Assembly (NCBI GenBank): GCA_023212725.1
Contig: JALBYF010000098.1
Coordinates: 1-50,406, forward strand
Source of the DNA: Tranzscheliella williamsii
Lineage: Eukaryota; Basidiomycota; Ustilaginomycetes; Ustilaginales; Ustilaginaceae
Length of the DNA stretch: 50,406 nucleotides
Reading direction: 5' to 3'
The notes beneath the pieces are model-generated. The model saw nothing but the letters and a program-made list of their open reading frames with translations, was not told where the DNA came from and made no database searches. Each line of letters opens with the position of its first letter. Positions within the stretch are counted from its first letter, which is position 1. Below, piece after piece: positions 10,901-21,305 of the stretch. The position numbers were made by a program, and so were the translations under genes.

Positions 10901-12184
10901 TAAGGGACCTCCGTTGGACACCAGCTGGCCACCGAAGCCGAAGACGGCAGAAACGGGGCGCCGGAGCCACTTGGGTGGTTGCTTAAGAGAGAGACCCTTT
11001 GAGCTGGCTTCGGGAAACGTGGGCTGATTGAAGAAATCCGTGCCGTCGGAGGGGGGAACGGTCGCAGATGTCTCTTGTTCCGGTACATTTGTGCTCTGCA
11101 AAGAGTGTACGCTGATCTTGCCGTCGAAGCTAGCGGTTGCCAGCATGCCTGGGTTGCGGGGAGACCACTGTACCTCGAAGGACCAGTTGGAGCTGGGAGG
11201 AAGTTCGCCAACAATCTCGCAAGTCTGAGGGTTCCAGCAGATGGAACGGTTATCTTTGCCGCACGAAAGTAGCAAATCAGCATCCTGCTTGCACCAGGAT
11301 ACGGAGAGGACGCCCTTTTCATGACCTGTCATGATTTTCTCGGGCGCACGTGAGTTTCGGAGATCCCAAAGCATGATGATTGGACTGGCGTCATCTTCGC
11401 TGGCAGTGACAAGTCGGGTAGGGTTGTCTGGCTGCCATGCCACCGCACTCATACCTCTACGGCCACCGGCAGCGAGAGCTGCGCCCATGCCGTTGAAAGT
11501 TGGTGCGATGCTACCGCCTGCTGTGCCTGCTCCACCTCCGTACTGCAGAGCTGCCACCTCGCGTTTACCTCGGAGATCCCATACGACGGTGTATCCACTC
11601 GAGGAGGACGTAGCGAGGACATGGGGTACCTGGCAATTCCAGGCGAGCGAAGTGATTTCGTCCAACTTTTGAGAGCGTGCGCCAGGCGAGTAGGGTTTTT
11701 CGGGGGCGTTGAGGTCCCAGATAAAGATTTCGCCAGAGACGGCACCGCTGGAGAGGAGATGCGACTGGGTAGGATTGAAGTCGAGACCTCGAACGGGACC
11801 GGTATGTGTAGTATTTTTCATCACCTGGGCATCATCACTGCTGGCACCTTTTAGAATCTTGGCTGCATCCCACACGCCGAGCTCTCCATTTTCGAGACCA
11901 GCGGCTAAGAGACCCTTGGGTCGAGTAGCGTTGGCATAGCCCCAAGCAAGGCGATTGAAGCGAGCACTGGTAGAGATGATGCCGAGGCTTTTGGCATCTG
12001 CTGACGGCTGGTTGCCAGCTGTAGAGGACGAGTATGTTGGCTGCCAAAGTTCGAGCACGCTCTCGTTGCTAAAAGACTCATCGAGAGCGCCAGCAACGGT
12101 ACCTGTGGCAATGAGCGGGGCATCGGATTCGAGCGTTGCGGGGGACCAGGCAAACGTGGCGGTGCGATCAATAGTGGCCTTCAT
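7907..12184 (-). CDS. SEC31: COPII outer-coat subunit Sec31
   Basis: Intronless frame of 1425 residues with ATG at 12184 and TAA at 7907-7909. The N-terminal ~370 residues form the WD40 propeller typical of Sec31, with the start MKATIDRTATFAWSP. An alpha-solenoid (ACE1) segment follows around 665-850 (ALVLGDFESAVSLCINSERF). A long Pro/Gln/Gly-rich linker lies around 1000-1315, and a C-terminal helical domain begins PPGDRSHIPDNQK near 1317. Sec31 with Sec13 forms the outer cage of ER-to-Golgi vesicles, and its proline-rich linker contacts Sec23/Sar1. The length fits fungal Sec31 (about 1200-1400). It is divergently arranged with SEM1, about 1 kb away. Confidence 0.96.
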   Translation of the reverse strand: MKATIDRTATFAWSPATLESDAPLIATGTVAGALDESFSNESVLELWQPTYSSSTAGNQPSADAKSLGIISTSARFNRLAWGYANATRPKGLLAAGLENGELGVWDAAKILKGASSDDAQVMKNTTHTGPVRGLDFNPTQSHLLSSGAVSGEIFIWDLNAPEKPYSPGARSQKLDEITSLAWNCQVPHVLATSSSSGYTVVWDLRGKREVAALQYGGGAGTAGGSIAPTFNGMGAALAAGGRRGMSAVAWQPDNPTRLVTASEDDASPIIMLWDLRNSRAPEKIMTGHEKGVLSVSWCKQDADLLLSCGKDNRSICWNPQTCEIVGELPPSSNWSFEVQWSPRNPGMLATASFDGKISVHSLQSTNVPEQETSATVPPSDGTDFFNQPTFPEASSKGLSLKQPPKWLRRPVSAVFGFGGQLVSNGGPLSKPPSSTVHLRDLVTEPPIVERATKLQQALENQNLAEFCAQRSQDSSTRSDDISNWKALLTLFRADSRDELVALLGFSKEDVAAKVAHSIAAFRGQDAAIADKSDAKSPKSSSDAIEADGESAVERDLKSEGTTEDSVASETAAEKPNNDAPDAPKNEAASEATEPSLFGDDPVGAGAADGSDFFSQMSSGQQTTRSALPGHVFSENHVAGSSAAATAGSPRPSSVTSDSVRPSNFKIYPAEESEADKLITRALVLGDFESAVSLCINSERFADAFLLAVRGGQELLAKTQKAYFEKRTAQLPYLRLFQSIVSDDLTDVVQNADLSEWQEIFVVLCTFAKQDEFSNLAEQLGQRLEYQYSSSRSSSDEQSKEHRKNAVLCYLAAGKLEKVAGLWIDEMQEEELALRSRSKSGGQDHDGTFYSAHAEALQTFMEKITVFQSAVGYVDVDLQQPTQNDYVAETGARTYKLASLYDRIHEYVELLADQGLIGPALKFADQTPADYRPKGTFHKDAQQGQFAVVALKQRLLKAEMARPKGSAAAAEPLNTGYPASNHAPYQTASVTANGYAPYDPYQSTASAPSAPLTTTVPPVPALQPVHDQYSANQAATVPSTQSRYTPAVPAPGPPMINQDAVHPQAASYGPYSGQQAYQPAYAPAQPMIPGPPQYGGAPPQQQQHQLPPPPPLKRDQSGWNDVPVGLAAPKRTPSAMSQHKNAAAITSPFPNSPAPTPSSYGNAATPPTGPPRGQTPSRGMISPPPTGPPMGPGIAQRAGSIPGAPGFRPPSAGVNGPRPGQSFSGSGPQPSGPVGQAPPPSGAYARPPGAGATAGNGIPSAGPGVGALRPPTQAPAGATGSFGPPGVPQRAATPGGGAGAPARSATPGARNVPQMKYPPGDRSHIPDNQKPIQQTLQREVARLRGTSAPAQKRMVDDTERRINLLLDHLNCGTVDQKTVQGLLQIVAAIDARNQQAALSIHLQLVTSATGDIAAALVGVKMLISRM

Positions 12185-13213
12185 CCTGCACGAAGCTTGT
12201 CCACCTCAAGCGGCTTACGGCTCAGGCCAGCAATAATTGCAGATCGCACGACGTGAAGGAGCAAGTCTCCGCGACGGCCTGGCGAGCGTCAGTCACAAGC
12301 GTACGTCACAACCGCTAGAGGTACGAGAAGGGATGGGAGGGAGGTTTGGATGACCAAAAAGCGGAAGGTGGTGAAATACGTGAGCGGGCAAAGAAACAGA
12401 TGAAAGAAAGGAGGGCAGCGACGTTGAAGAATGGGAGCCGCGTGATGAGGCATGTGCAAGTCAAGCAAGTCAAGCAAGTCATTGCCAGTTGAACGGCAGC
12501 GGCGCCGTTGTGAATGAGCCCGTGACAGCAAGCTACGCGTGCAATCAAGCTGGCTTGGGGCTGTTTTGCATAGGGTATTTGAATTAGCGCGTTGGCTCGA
12601 TCGTTGGTTACTAGTACTGGACTACCTCTATCCCTTACCGATTGGGTGAGGTGGAACTCCACGCATTTCAAGCAACAATCAGAATTTCGAAGTCGATATC
12701 TACGCCCAGATTCATCATTCTCAACTCTATACATGACACGAGCGTGCCTTGGCACCGCTGGCAGTTAGCAGGAACCTTGAGAGGCTGTCTAAAGTTGTTA
12801 CAACGATATGAGGTGCAGGTCTGGACAGGCTTGATACCCCCAAATGTTGCCCATGAGCAGCGAAAGGCGTCTAGAGCTACCGTGTTGGAAAGAGGGACAG
12901 ATGCAAGCGCCTTGTGGCAGCGCCGTGACTTCTTCCAGTTCACGGGCCACCTCCGTTGTCTCGCTGTCGAGAGCGACGAAGCTCTAGAAACAGATTTAAC
13001 ACCACCTTTGTGTCATGAGTGGGTTGTGATCGAGACGCGTAAGAAGAGGACCCACTTGACGGGCTGCTCCACTTGGTACTTTTGGCTCGAAGTGTCACTC
13101 ACTGGATATCGAGACGCGGACTGACAATCAAGTGACTCTCACGGCTCAGCACTTCGCTTCTTCATCCCCAGATCCTTTTGCAAACACGCCACAGGCCAGA
13201 ACATTGTGCCATC
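12185..13213. other. Divergent promoter region SEC31 / SEM1
   Basis: About 1 kb between two divergent starts. It holds a short tandem run of CAAGT(CAAG) units near 12459-12481. A 160-codon open frame at 12642-13124 lacks an ATG at its start and matches nothing I recognise, so I do not call it a gene. Confidence 0.45.
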
Positions 13214-13756
13214 ATGTCATCTTCAAATACCGCCGCTCAGTCCAGCAAAGCCGAGCCACAGACTGCCGCTCCCACGCAAGACGCCAAATCAACACTTCCC
13301 TCTCTTGGCGCCCTGGACGAAGACGACGAGTTTGAGGAATTTGATGAGCAAGGTAAGTGGCCTGACGAAACCTTGTCCAGATCCCTAGTACACCTATTCA
13401 ACGCTGCTTGTACCTCTGGCCTGATTGTTCCGGTACAGATTGGAACGATGCAGAAGCAGATCTTACCCACCTCACCGGCTCTCATCCCAACGCCTTAGGG
13501 TCTACTGTTGGTCTCACCATGGGAGCGTCTTCCGCGAGCACGGGCGACCACCTCTGGCAGGACTCCTGGGATGACGACACAGTGGAAGACGACTTCAGCA
13601 AGGCTTTGAGGTACGTGATCCCCATTTGGAGCTCAGCCTCCTACCCTTCAGCTATCCAGCACAACTGACCACGTCTCCTTCGTCTGTCTGATTCCATTGC
13701 GCCGCAGAGCTGAACTGGACAAGCAGAGTAGTGCGCCACAGGCTATGTCCACCTAG
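13214..13756 (+). CDS. SEM1: 26S proteasome lid subunit Sem1/Dss1, 3 exons
   Basis: Exons 13214-13352, 13439-13610 and 13708-13756 give 119 residues. Introns start GTAAGT (13353) and GTACGT (13611) and end CAG. The product has the Dss1 signature of two acidic tryptophan segments: DEFEEFDEQDWNDAE, then LWQDSWDDDTVEDDF followed by the amphipathic end SKALRAELDK. Sem1/Dss1 is an intrinsically disordered protein found in the proteasome lid, in the TREX-2 mRNA export complex and with BRCA2-type proteins. It is unusual in length: about 35 residues rich in Ser/Thr/Gly separate the two acidic segments, which nearly touch in most species. Both segments join correctly through the predicted splices, which supports the model. 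Confidence 0.92.
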
Positions 13757-14052
13757 CCAGCTCAATGCCTTCGCCCTGGGCAAGCTCAGCAATCGTCCCA
13801 TCTATCTGTACCATTATACTTCTTACCAATATCACGCTGACACAACTCGCCTGCAACAACAATGCCTGCTAGAATCCGGTATCTACAAGAAGAAGACCAT
13901 CTCGCTAATTAGTTCCGAGTTGGCTAAGGCTGCCGCACAGTCCGCAGCTTGCTCAAATTCGATGCATGGTTTGCCCTGAAAGAAGTTTTCTGCGAAGCCC
14001 GACCGCTGTGGTGTCATGAGAGCAACATTTTAGCTCCGTCCACCTCATCCCC

Positions 14053-15502
14053 TCATATAGATGCGGCGCCGTGACTACTCACCAGTAATGGCTTGATACC
14101 TTGGTCCTGCCGACTCGCCTCTAATGTCAGCGCATTGCTCAGGATTTGAAGCTCCAGATTCGCCTCAACCTTTCCCAACCTCAAGTCCTTCAGATTTTGC
14201 AAGACCAGCCTTTTCATTCCCGGCGGGGGCTGTGGAGAGTCCGGTATCTTGCGTGAGTCCTCATCGTCAGAACTGGCAGAATCAGGCTTCTGGGACTGCA
14301 AATTGCCCGGAGGCGGCTGCGGTGCATCGGAGGAAAAGTTGAAGTATCTTTCCTGTTCGAGCAGCTGCCTGATGGACGCCAAGTCTTGCCAGGTGTTTGT
14401 TGTGCAATCCAGCAGCTGGCTTGGCTTGTACTCCGCTTTATACCTCATTTTCTGGCAGGTGTGGATGTAGAACCCCAGATAATAGTAGCGTATGCTTTGC
14501 ATATGTATCATGCTGCCTAGACGCTTAGTCAGAGCAATCTCCTGCAGGGCGCTGATCTTGCCTAACTCAAGGTCGTGAAGGTCTGGATCATAAAAGACAT
14601 ACACACTGCTAACGCAGCTCGGCAGAATGTCCAGCACACCTACGGCGATCAACAAGCCATCGACTGTTACGGGTCAAAGTTGGTTTAGTGGCGGGGAAAG
14701 TGGTAGCGTTCAGCCAAGGAACTTTGAGATACTCACGCCGATACTCCTGATGGTATGCGCCGAAAGGAATCTGGTCCGATATCGTCTGGAGAGTGAAATG
14801 ACGTGATCTCCATTCCGCTACTTCAGCCTCCGAGAGAGGCAGACCTGTCGAAGGCAGTGTGGGCACCATGCAAGAATCCACTAGGAATGACTCGAAGCCT
14901 TTGCGGCTGCTGATGTCTTTCTCGGCCTCGCCATGTACCTTGCTTTGGTATTTGCGGAAAAGCTGATACTTTTCGTCAGTCGAGCTGGAGAGTTGCAGCC
15001 GCACCTCCAGCTTCTTAGTGATTGGACCGGCAACTTGATCCACCCAAGAGACGCCCTTTGCTCCATCCTGCTTTCCCTGCGCTTGGACGTACTCGATCTC
15101 ATGCCATCTTTGCACGACATCCCAGTCGCGGCCTCGGCTCCAATTGCCCTTCCATCTGGCTGGTTTCTGCTTTTCTGTACGGACATGAAACAAGAGCTTT
15201 GACAGTGCCCGCTTCTGGCCCTTGCTTGGCCTGAAACGTTGTGAAGCAACGCGAATCGGTATCTGAGCGCAACAGGTTCGAAGCAGATCAGGTTTGTAGA
15301 TGTAGTCTCCGGAACGCCGCCAACCTTGATCTAGCAGCTGCTGGTAATGGAACGGAGATAGACGGTGAGCCCACACTCCGTACGACTTGCTCGTCTTGCT
15401 TGTCGAACGTTTGCCGGACGCTGGCCCGGTACAGTAGCCACACGAGGAGCTGGAATAGCCTACTGGCGAGACTATTGACAGCTGTCTGCTGGTGTGCCTC
15501 AT
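14053..15502 (-). CDS. ATE1: Arginyl-tRNA--protein transferase Ate1, 2 exons
   Basis: Exon 1 is 15502-14737 and exon 2 is 14663-14053, giving 458 residues. The intron 14664-14736 has donor GTGAGT and acceptor CAG, and the join reads QEYR-LDGLLIAVGVLDILP, a continuous Ate1 motif. The enzyme transfers Arg to N-terminal Asp, Glu or oxidised Cys and feeds proteins to the Arg/N-degron pathway. Visible hallmarks are CGYC near the N-terminus, GWRRSGDYIYKP, the TCC motif of the regulatory cysteine/heme region, and the C-terminal GNAT-like SSVYVFYDPD. I start at ATG 15502 because SIVSPVGY follows closely, as in the family. An in-frame ATG at 15682 would add 60 residues without homology. A GTGAGT in the last codons (near 14075) leaves open a further 3' exon. 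Confidence 0.93.
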
Positions 15503-15853
15503 GATAGCGTCTGCCGTCAGCGGGGGAATAGTAGATCTTGTGCACGATTCAACGTCATCTTGTGACTTGGTTTGATGGCACCCGACACTCGACTCAACCT
15601 GTAACGTCGTGAGTCGGTGGACACACACAGAGGCAAGCATTTCGGATTGAATGAGACTTGTATGCACGTACCGATCATCCATCTCGACCCTTTTTCATTT
15701 TTCAGGAATGCCAAAAGGCATGTGACAGCTTCTTGTGAATGCTGTCGTTGGGATCCCTCCCCGGACCAATGCTGGAGGTCAAGCTAACTATCCCTCTGCC
15801 ATTACCTTGACACAGCACCAGCCAGAGCAAACCGCTCTCTCTGGTTGCCAAAC
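15503..15853. promoter_or_regulatory. Divergent promoter region ATE1 / ELP2-PPAT
   Basis: These 351 bp separate the two start codons. No recognisable motif or RNA gene is present beyond the frame extension of ATE1 to 15682. Confidence 0.45.
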
Positions 15854-18800
15854 ATGCCGCCACACTTCTCTAGCGTCTACATCTCGGCGGCCTTCAACAG
15901 AGCCAATCATGTCGCCGACTGGGCCAACACACCGGGCAGTACCCTCGCTTTCGCTTCCAACAAAAGCATTGGCATATGGAAAGATCCAGGTCATCCTGCT
16001 TCTCCACAGATCACCCATGTAATCCACTCTGGCTTCTCCAAGCCGATATCCTGTCTCAAGTTCGCTTCTCTCCATGCAATTTCCCCTCTCGCCTCCATAG
16101 TGTCTGGCTCGGCTGACGGCTCCATAGGCGTATGGGCCGTCCAGCCAGATCAGGAATGGAAGAGGCAAAGTCTCACCAAGGATGCGCACCAAGGCTCAGT
16201 CTCTGCCCTCGGGGTCCTTCGAAGCTCAAGTACAGCTTCAACAACATCGCTGTTCGTGACAGGAGCTTCAGACGGCCTTCTGAAGGTCTGGCGTACGTCC
16301 GCTCATGGCCAAGTCCACCTCTCTCAGACCATCGACTTATCTGGCAGCTTCCCGCTCGATATTGCATTGTTAGAGCTTCCGTCAACCACGACCGGATCTG
16401 AGCCATTGGTCTTGATGGCGGTGGCCACGACGTCACAAAGGATCAACCTGTATGCATCCGAACCTGTCTCGAACACTTCCGAGCACCCTCGCTTCCAGCA
16501 CAAGTTAGCGCTTGACGGGCACGAGGATTGGGTCAAGTCTTTGGACCTTTGCCGAACTCAGACCTCTCATTCCGACGCTGTGCCCGACACGTTGATGCTG
16601 GCAAGTGGTTCCCAAGACGGCAGTGTCCGGTTATGGAAGATCGCAGCCCGAACCCGTAAGGATGAGCCTGACGCCGACCCAGCACCTAAAGAAATGGATG
16701 ATTTTGAGCGTATGGTGTCCAAGATCGAATCCGATCGGATGAATCAGGACGGCGAAATGTCCACACGAGCATACCCCTTCTCGGTCATGCAGCAAGCGGA
16801 CGCCCCTCAGGACTGGGCCGTTACCTTCGATGCCCTGCTAGTTGGTCATGATAATTGGGTAACCGGTGTACGCTGGCATCCTCCTATCTCGACAGCGTCT
16901 GGTGGCCTTATACAGCCTGCAGCAATCCTCTCCTCCTCTGCAGACAATAGTCTTATCCTCTGGACCCCCAGCGGGCAGGCAACCAAACTACATCATTCAA
17001 CTCCTTATCCGGTCTTTGATCGAGCTCTGCTCTCTTCTGGAGGAGCGAAAAGATCACAGGGACCAACCTCTCACCACACAGCCTCTTCAATATGGATGCC
17101 TTCTCAGCGATTTGGCGAAGTTGGCGGTGCAAGTAACCTCGGATTCTTCGGGGCTCTGTGGAGACCTGTATCACCGAGCTCCGCTCCCGAACAACAGCGG
17201 GATTTTTTCTCAGCTGTTATGGCACATGGATGGGGAGGGTCAGCTCATATATGGACGTCGAGTCGTATGACATCAGCGGCAGCGGAACTTCAGTGGCAAG
17301 ATGCTAGCCCAGTCACTGGGCATTTTGGGCCCGCAAGGTCTGTCGCTTGGGAACCTTGCGGCGAATATCTGCTAACCTGCTCAGATGATCAGACTACCAG
17401 GCTTCATGCCAGACCTTCTTCATCCTCCAACTTGGGACAAGGTTTCCCCTTAAACCGTTGGCATGAAGTAGCACGGCCTCAATCACATGGGTACGATTTG
17501 CACTCTGTCTCATGGCTCGACCGACTCAACTTTGTTTCGGCAGCCGATGAGAAGGTCCTACGTGTATTTTCTGCTCCCAGGGGCTTCGTCGGCACTATTG
17601 GACCGAACGGATTGGCCTGCGCCCGGCTAGGCTCGGAGGATGACTCGCGCAACGCCGTGATGCCACAATCCGGCCAGGATACATTCGTCTGCCTGGAGGT
17701 CGATGAAGGCGTCGGCCTCTTGTCGTCGGCCAAGAGACACGGCGCTCTCCTGAGCCAGGCGATGAGTGAACATTACAACGAAGAGCAGGAGGTCCTGACG
17801 GCAATCGTCAGCTCTTCTCTCTTCGACATGGAGGCGGCCTCGAGATCAAGCTTTAAATCGCTGGAGCTTTATCTCAAGTGGCTCTATGCCCAAGCCTGGA
17901 GTGTAGCTGTCAAGAAGCGCCAAATGTTGGCCGATATCAACATCCTCATTGTGCCTAAAGAGAAGCTGGAGAGCACTTCAAGAAGATTGTACTCAGCTTC
18001 GGCTCGCGTGTTGGTCGATGATACCATCTATGCATCTCAGAAGACATTCTGGACCAACCTCGGCGCAGCTGCGATGCCAATTTCCACCAACGTTGGCTAT
18101 GATGAAGACGCATCTGCTGTAGGTCAGGACGATGGGAAAGGGCTCAAGACGTACCCAGTAGTTGCTCTCGGCGGCACATTCGACCACCTTCACGTCGGTC
18201 ACAAGATCCTCCTAAGCATGGCTGCTCTGGTTGCCGAGAAAAAGATCATCGTTGGCGTAACGGATGACGCCATGCTAACGAAGAAGAGCAACGCGCGGCT
18301 TCTTGAGCCGATTGATCAGCGAATAGCCTCCGTCGATGCCTTTATCAAACTTTTCAGGCTGGCATACACGCCGTTGATACAGGACGTCGTGAAGCTCGAA
18401 GACGTGGCGGGTCCTGCGGCAACAGAAGCAGACCTGCAAGCACTTGTCGTTACGGACGAAACTCTTTCCGGCGCCGATTTTATTGATGGCAAGAGAAAGG
18501 AGAACGGGTTAAGTTCGCTCGAGACTTGGATCATCGGGGTTGTGGGAAGCGAAGGTGAGACCAACCTGACAGGCGACGCCAAGGCGCTTGCGGAAAGCAA
18601 GATCGGCAGCACCGCCATCCGCAAATGGCTGGCGCAGCGTGGTCCTCGCTTTGTACAGGCCCTGGAAACAGCCAGAAGATATCGAGTTGCAACCTCTCTC
18701 AGACAGTCTGCCGCTGGCACTACTGGGCCCGATACATCCAATCTGGAATTGAGGCCTGTAGGAGCCAGTGTACCGCCGTTGGGTCTGTCCAACCGTGCCG

Positions 18801-19696
18801 TTTTCGAAGGTTTTAACGTCGAAGAAACGCCGAGTGCAACCGGTCAGCCGATTGGGTCGGCCAAAGAATCCATGTCTGCTGTTCTTCAACGACCGCCGAC
18901 CGAGGAGCAGCTGAGTGTAGAAACGCTGTGGCCGGAGCTAGAGAAGCTCTATGGGCACGGATACGAGCTTCTCTGGGTAAGCGCCAATCCGGCAGGACGG
19001 GGGCCATGTGCAGAGACGGGCGGACGTTTCGTAGCCTCCTGCTGCCGTGCTACGAGCGAAGGCCACGCTGTTGTACGGATTCACGACCGGGAGCGGAACT
19101 GGATGGAATGCGGGGTCCTTTCTGGCCACTCGCTCAGCATCACCCGCATCCACTGGAGTCTAGACTCGCGTTATGTCCTTACCTGCTCCAGAGACCGGAG
19201 CTGGAGGATGTACGAGCGGACGACGGAGGATGCGGGTCGTAGCGGCGGCGTTTTTGTGCCGTTCACGGGCGAAAGGTCACATGCTCGGATCATCTGGGAC
19301 GTCTCATGGTCCAAGGATCCTGCGACGCCGTATCTTTTCGCGACGGCCTCGCGCGACAAGACGGTCAAGGTCTTCCGCCTGGTCGCCGGGGAGGAAAAGC
19401 CGTTCGAACTGATACAGACGATCAAGTTTACCGAACCAGCCACGGCGGTCGCTTTCGGGGTCGGTCAGCTGCTCGCGGTCGGCAAGGAAAGCGGCGGCCT
19501 TGAAATCCTGCAGCGAACCGACCAGGACGACGGCCTCGGCACCTGGAGCTGCGTACTCGCCATCGACGACTTTGCGTCCGACCAGATCAACCAGCTCGAG
19601 TTCCGCCCGCCCATGCTCGAGGACGGCGACGATGCCCTGCTTGCCTCCGCGTCCGAAGACGGTACGGTGCGTATCATCCGAATCACCGGTTTGTAG
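15854..19696 (+). CDS. ELP2: Elongator subunit Elp2 with an embedded phosphopantetheine adenylyltransferase domain
   Basis: A single open frame of 1280 residues from the first ATG (15854). Residues 1 to ~577 are the Elp2 WD40 half (SVYISAAFNRANHVADW at the start, repeated GHEDWVKSL and GHDNWVTGVRW blades, ending DEKVLRVFSAPRGFV). Residues ~578-969 are foreign to Elp2. After a ~180-residue lead they contain a eukaryotic PPAT (Cab4/COASY-type) core: VVALGGTFDHLHVGH (HxGH at 780-783), TDETLSGADFIDGKR, and KIGSTAIRKW (S919-T920, R923) matching the family's SSTxxR motif. From ~970 Elp2 resumes (VPPLGLSNRAVFEGFN, then ETLWPELEKLYGHGYEL and the last WD blades). Without the insert the Elp2 part is ~890 residues, close to normal. 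PPAT makes dephospho-CoA; Elp2 scaffolds Elongator, whose Elp3 uses acetyl-CoA. I see no splice pair needed to explain the fusion. Confidence 0.93.
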   Translation: MPPHFSSVYISAAFNRANHVADWANTPGSTLAFASNKSIGIWKDPGHPASPQITHVIHSGFSKPISCLKFASLHAISPLASIVSGSADGSIGVWAVQPDQEWKRQSLTKDAHQGSVSALGVLRSSSTASTTSLFVTGASDGLLKVWRTSAHGQVHLSQTIDLSGSFPLDIALLELPSTTTGSEPLVLMAVATTSQRINLYASEPVSNTSEHPRFQHKLALDGHEDWVKSLDLCRTQTSHSDAVPDTLMLASGSQDGSVRLWKIAARTRKDEPDADPAPKEMDDFERMVSKIESDRMNQDGEMSTRAYPFSVMQQADAPQDWAVTFDALLVGHDNWVTGVRWHPPISTASGGLIQPAAILSSSADNSLILWTPSGQATKLHHSTPYPVFDRALLSSGGAKRSQGPTSHHTASSIWMPSQRFGEVGGASNLGFFGALWRPVSPSSAPEQQRDFFSAVMAHGWGGSAHIWTSSRMTSAAAELQWQDASPVTGHFGPARSVAWEPCGEYLLTCSDDQTTRLHARPSSSSNLGQGFPLNRWHEVARPQSHGYDLHSVSWLDRLNFVSAADEKVLRVFSAPRGFVGTIGPNGLACARLGSEDDSRNAVMPQSGQDTFVCLEVDEGVGLLSSAKRHGALLSQAMSEHYNEEQEVLTAIVSSSLFDMEAASRSSFKSLELYLKWLYAQAWSVAVKKRQMLADINILIVPKEKLESTSRRLYSASARVLVDDTIYASQKTFWTNLGAAAMPISTNVGYDEDASAVGQDDGKGLKTYPVVALGGTFDHLHVGHKILLSMAALVAEKKIIVGVTDDAMLTKKSNARLLEPIDQRIASVDAFIKLFRLAYTPLIQDVVKLEDVAGPAATEADLQALVVTDETLSGADFIDGKRKENGLSSLETWIIGVVGSEGETNLTGDAKALAESKIGSTAIRKWLAQRGPRFVQALETARRYRVATSLRQSAAGTTGPDTSNLELRPVGASVPPLGLSNRAVFEGFNVEETPSATGQPIGSAKESMSAVLQRPPTEEQLSVETLWPELEKLYGHGYELLWVSANPAGRGPCAETGGRFVASCCRATSEGHAVVRIHDRERNWMECGVLSGHSLSITRIHWSLDSRYVLTCSRDRSWRMYERTTEDAGRSGGVFVPFTGERSHARIIWDVSWSKDPATPYLFATASRDKTVKVFRLVAGEEKPFELIQTIKFTEPATAVAFGVGQLLAVGKESGGLEILQRTDQDDGLGTWSCVLAIDDFASDQINQLEFRPPMLEDGDDALLASASEDGTVRIIRITGL

Positions 19697-19911
19697 CCAA
19701 CCCCTCATCGTTATTGCAAACACACATTGGCGGCCCACGGCGCTCGTAGAGACACAAACGCCATCCGCCACATCAGCAGCCGTGACGTTTGCGTGACTTG
19801 CAAGCGTGCTGTGTGAGAAATCGATGGTTTGAGTGGCTAGTGTACAGGTGAAGATAGAACCTGGCGGTATGAGAAACGGGAACAGCTAAGAGTCTTGCGA
19901 CGTCGGCTGGA

Positions 19912-20677
<766 letters not shown>

Positions 20678-21305
20678 GTCGTGAGTTGTGTCTTGATGCT
20701 GGGCGAGGAAAGCTGGTTGCAACCGCCCGAGATGATGGTGACAAGCAAGATGAAAGGTAAAAGCATGAGTGACTACCAACGCAGACTGATCCGCTCGCAG
20801 CTTTCCATTAAGAGAATCACCGATAACCTGTCTCCAAGTGGAGGAATACAAATCCGGCGGCGTAGTTATGAATTGCAGTAGTCACAGTCCAAGCAAGTAC
20901 TTTAGTTTGTTAATATAAATGGTAGGACCGGACCCAAATCAGGTAGAACACCGTAAGGGTCCACGCCATTGCCTAGCTCAAGATCCTACTCCTTGATCTT
21001 TAATGCCAACTGCCGCTCTCGCGAGCACGCTATCATTTCTCAACTCAGCCATCGTTTCTCACCTCCTGCTCCACGCGTCGCTAGTCGCCATCACAGTCAG
21101 AGGTTGCCCAGCCACTCCGACATCCAAGGTAGAGGCGACCACAGGGTTCTACCATGGTCCAAAGCTTCAGGATGGCATGGCTCTCAGCATTGCCTTTCTA
21201 ATTCTGCTTGCAGAAGCTTCTTTCGTCGCCGCCCTGCCTCGAAGCAACACATAGCAATCGGTCAATCATCACCTTCTGTGTGCTCTTTTGGCAGTGGCAC
21301 AGAGG
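20678..21305. promoter_or_regulatory. Divergent promoter region RBX1 / ATG14-like gene
   Basis: 628 bp between divergent starts, with an AT-rich patch near 20900-20930. Short open frames cross it, but none resembles a protein. An unrecognised 5' non-coding exon of the ATG14-like gene could lie here. Confidence 0.4.

Noticed and set aside
12642..13124. 160-codon plus-strand frame between SEC31 and SEM1
   Set aside because: It begins without an ATG, shows no recognisable domain or splice partner and lies in a divergent promoter region.
15854..19696. Two overlapping or adjacent separate genes (ELP2 and PPAT) instead of one fusion
   Set aside because: Elp2 sequence is present on both sides of the PPAT in the same frame, no stop separates them, and neither Elp2 half would be complete alone.
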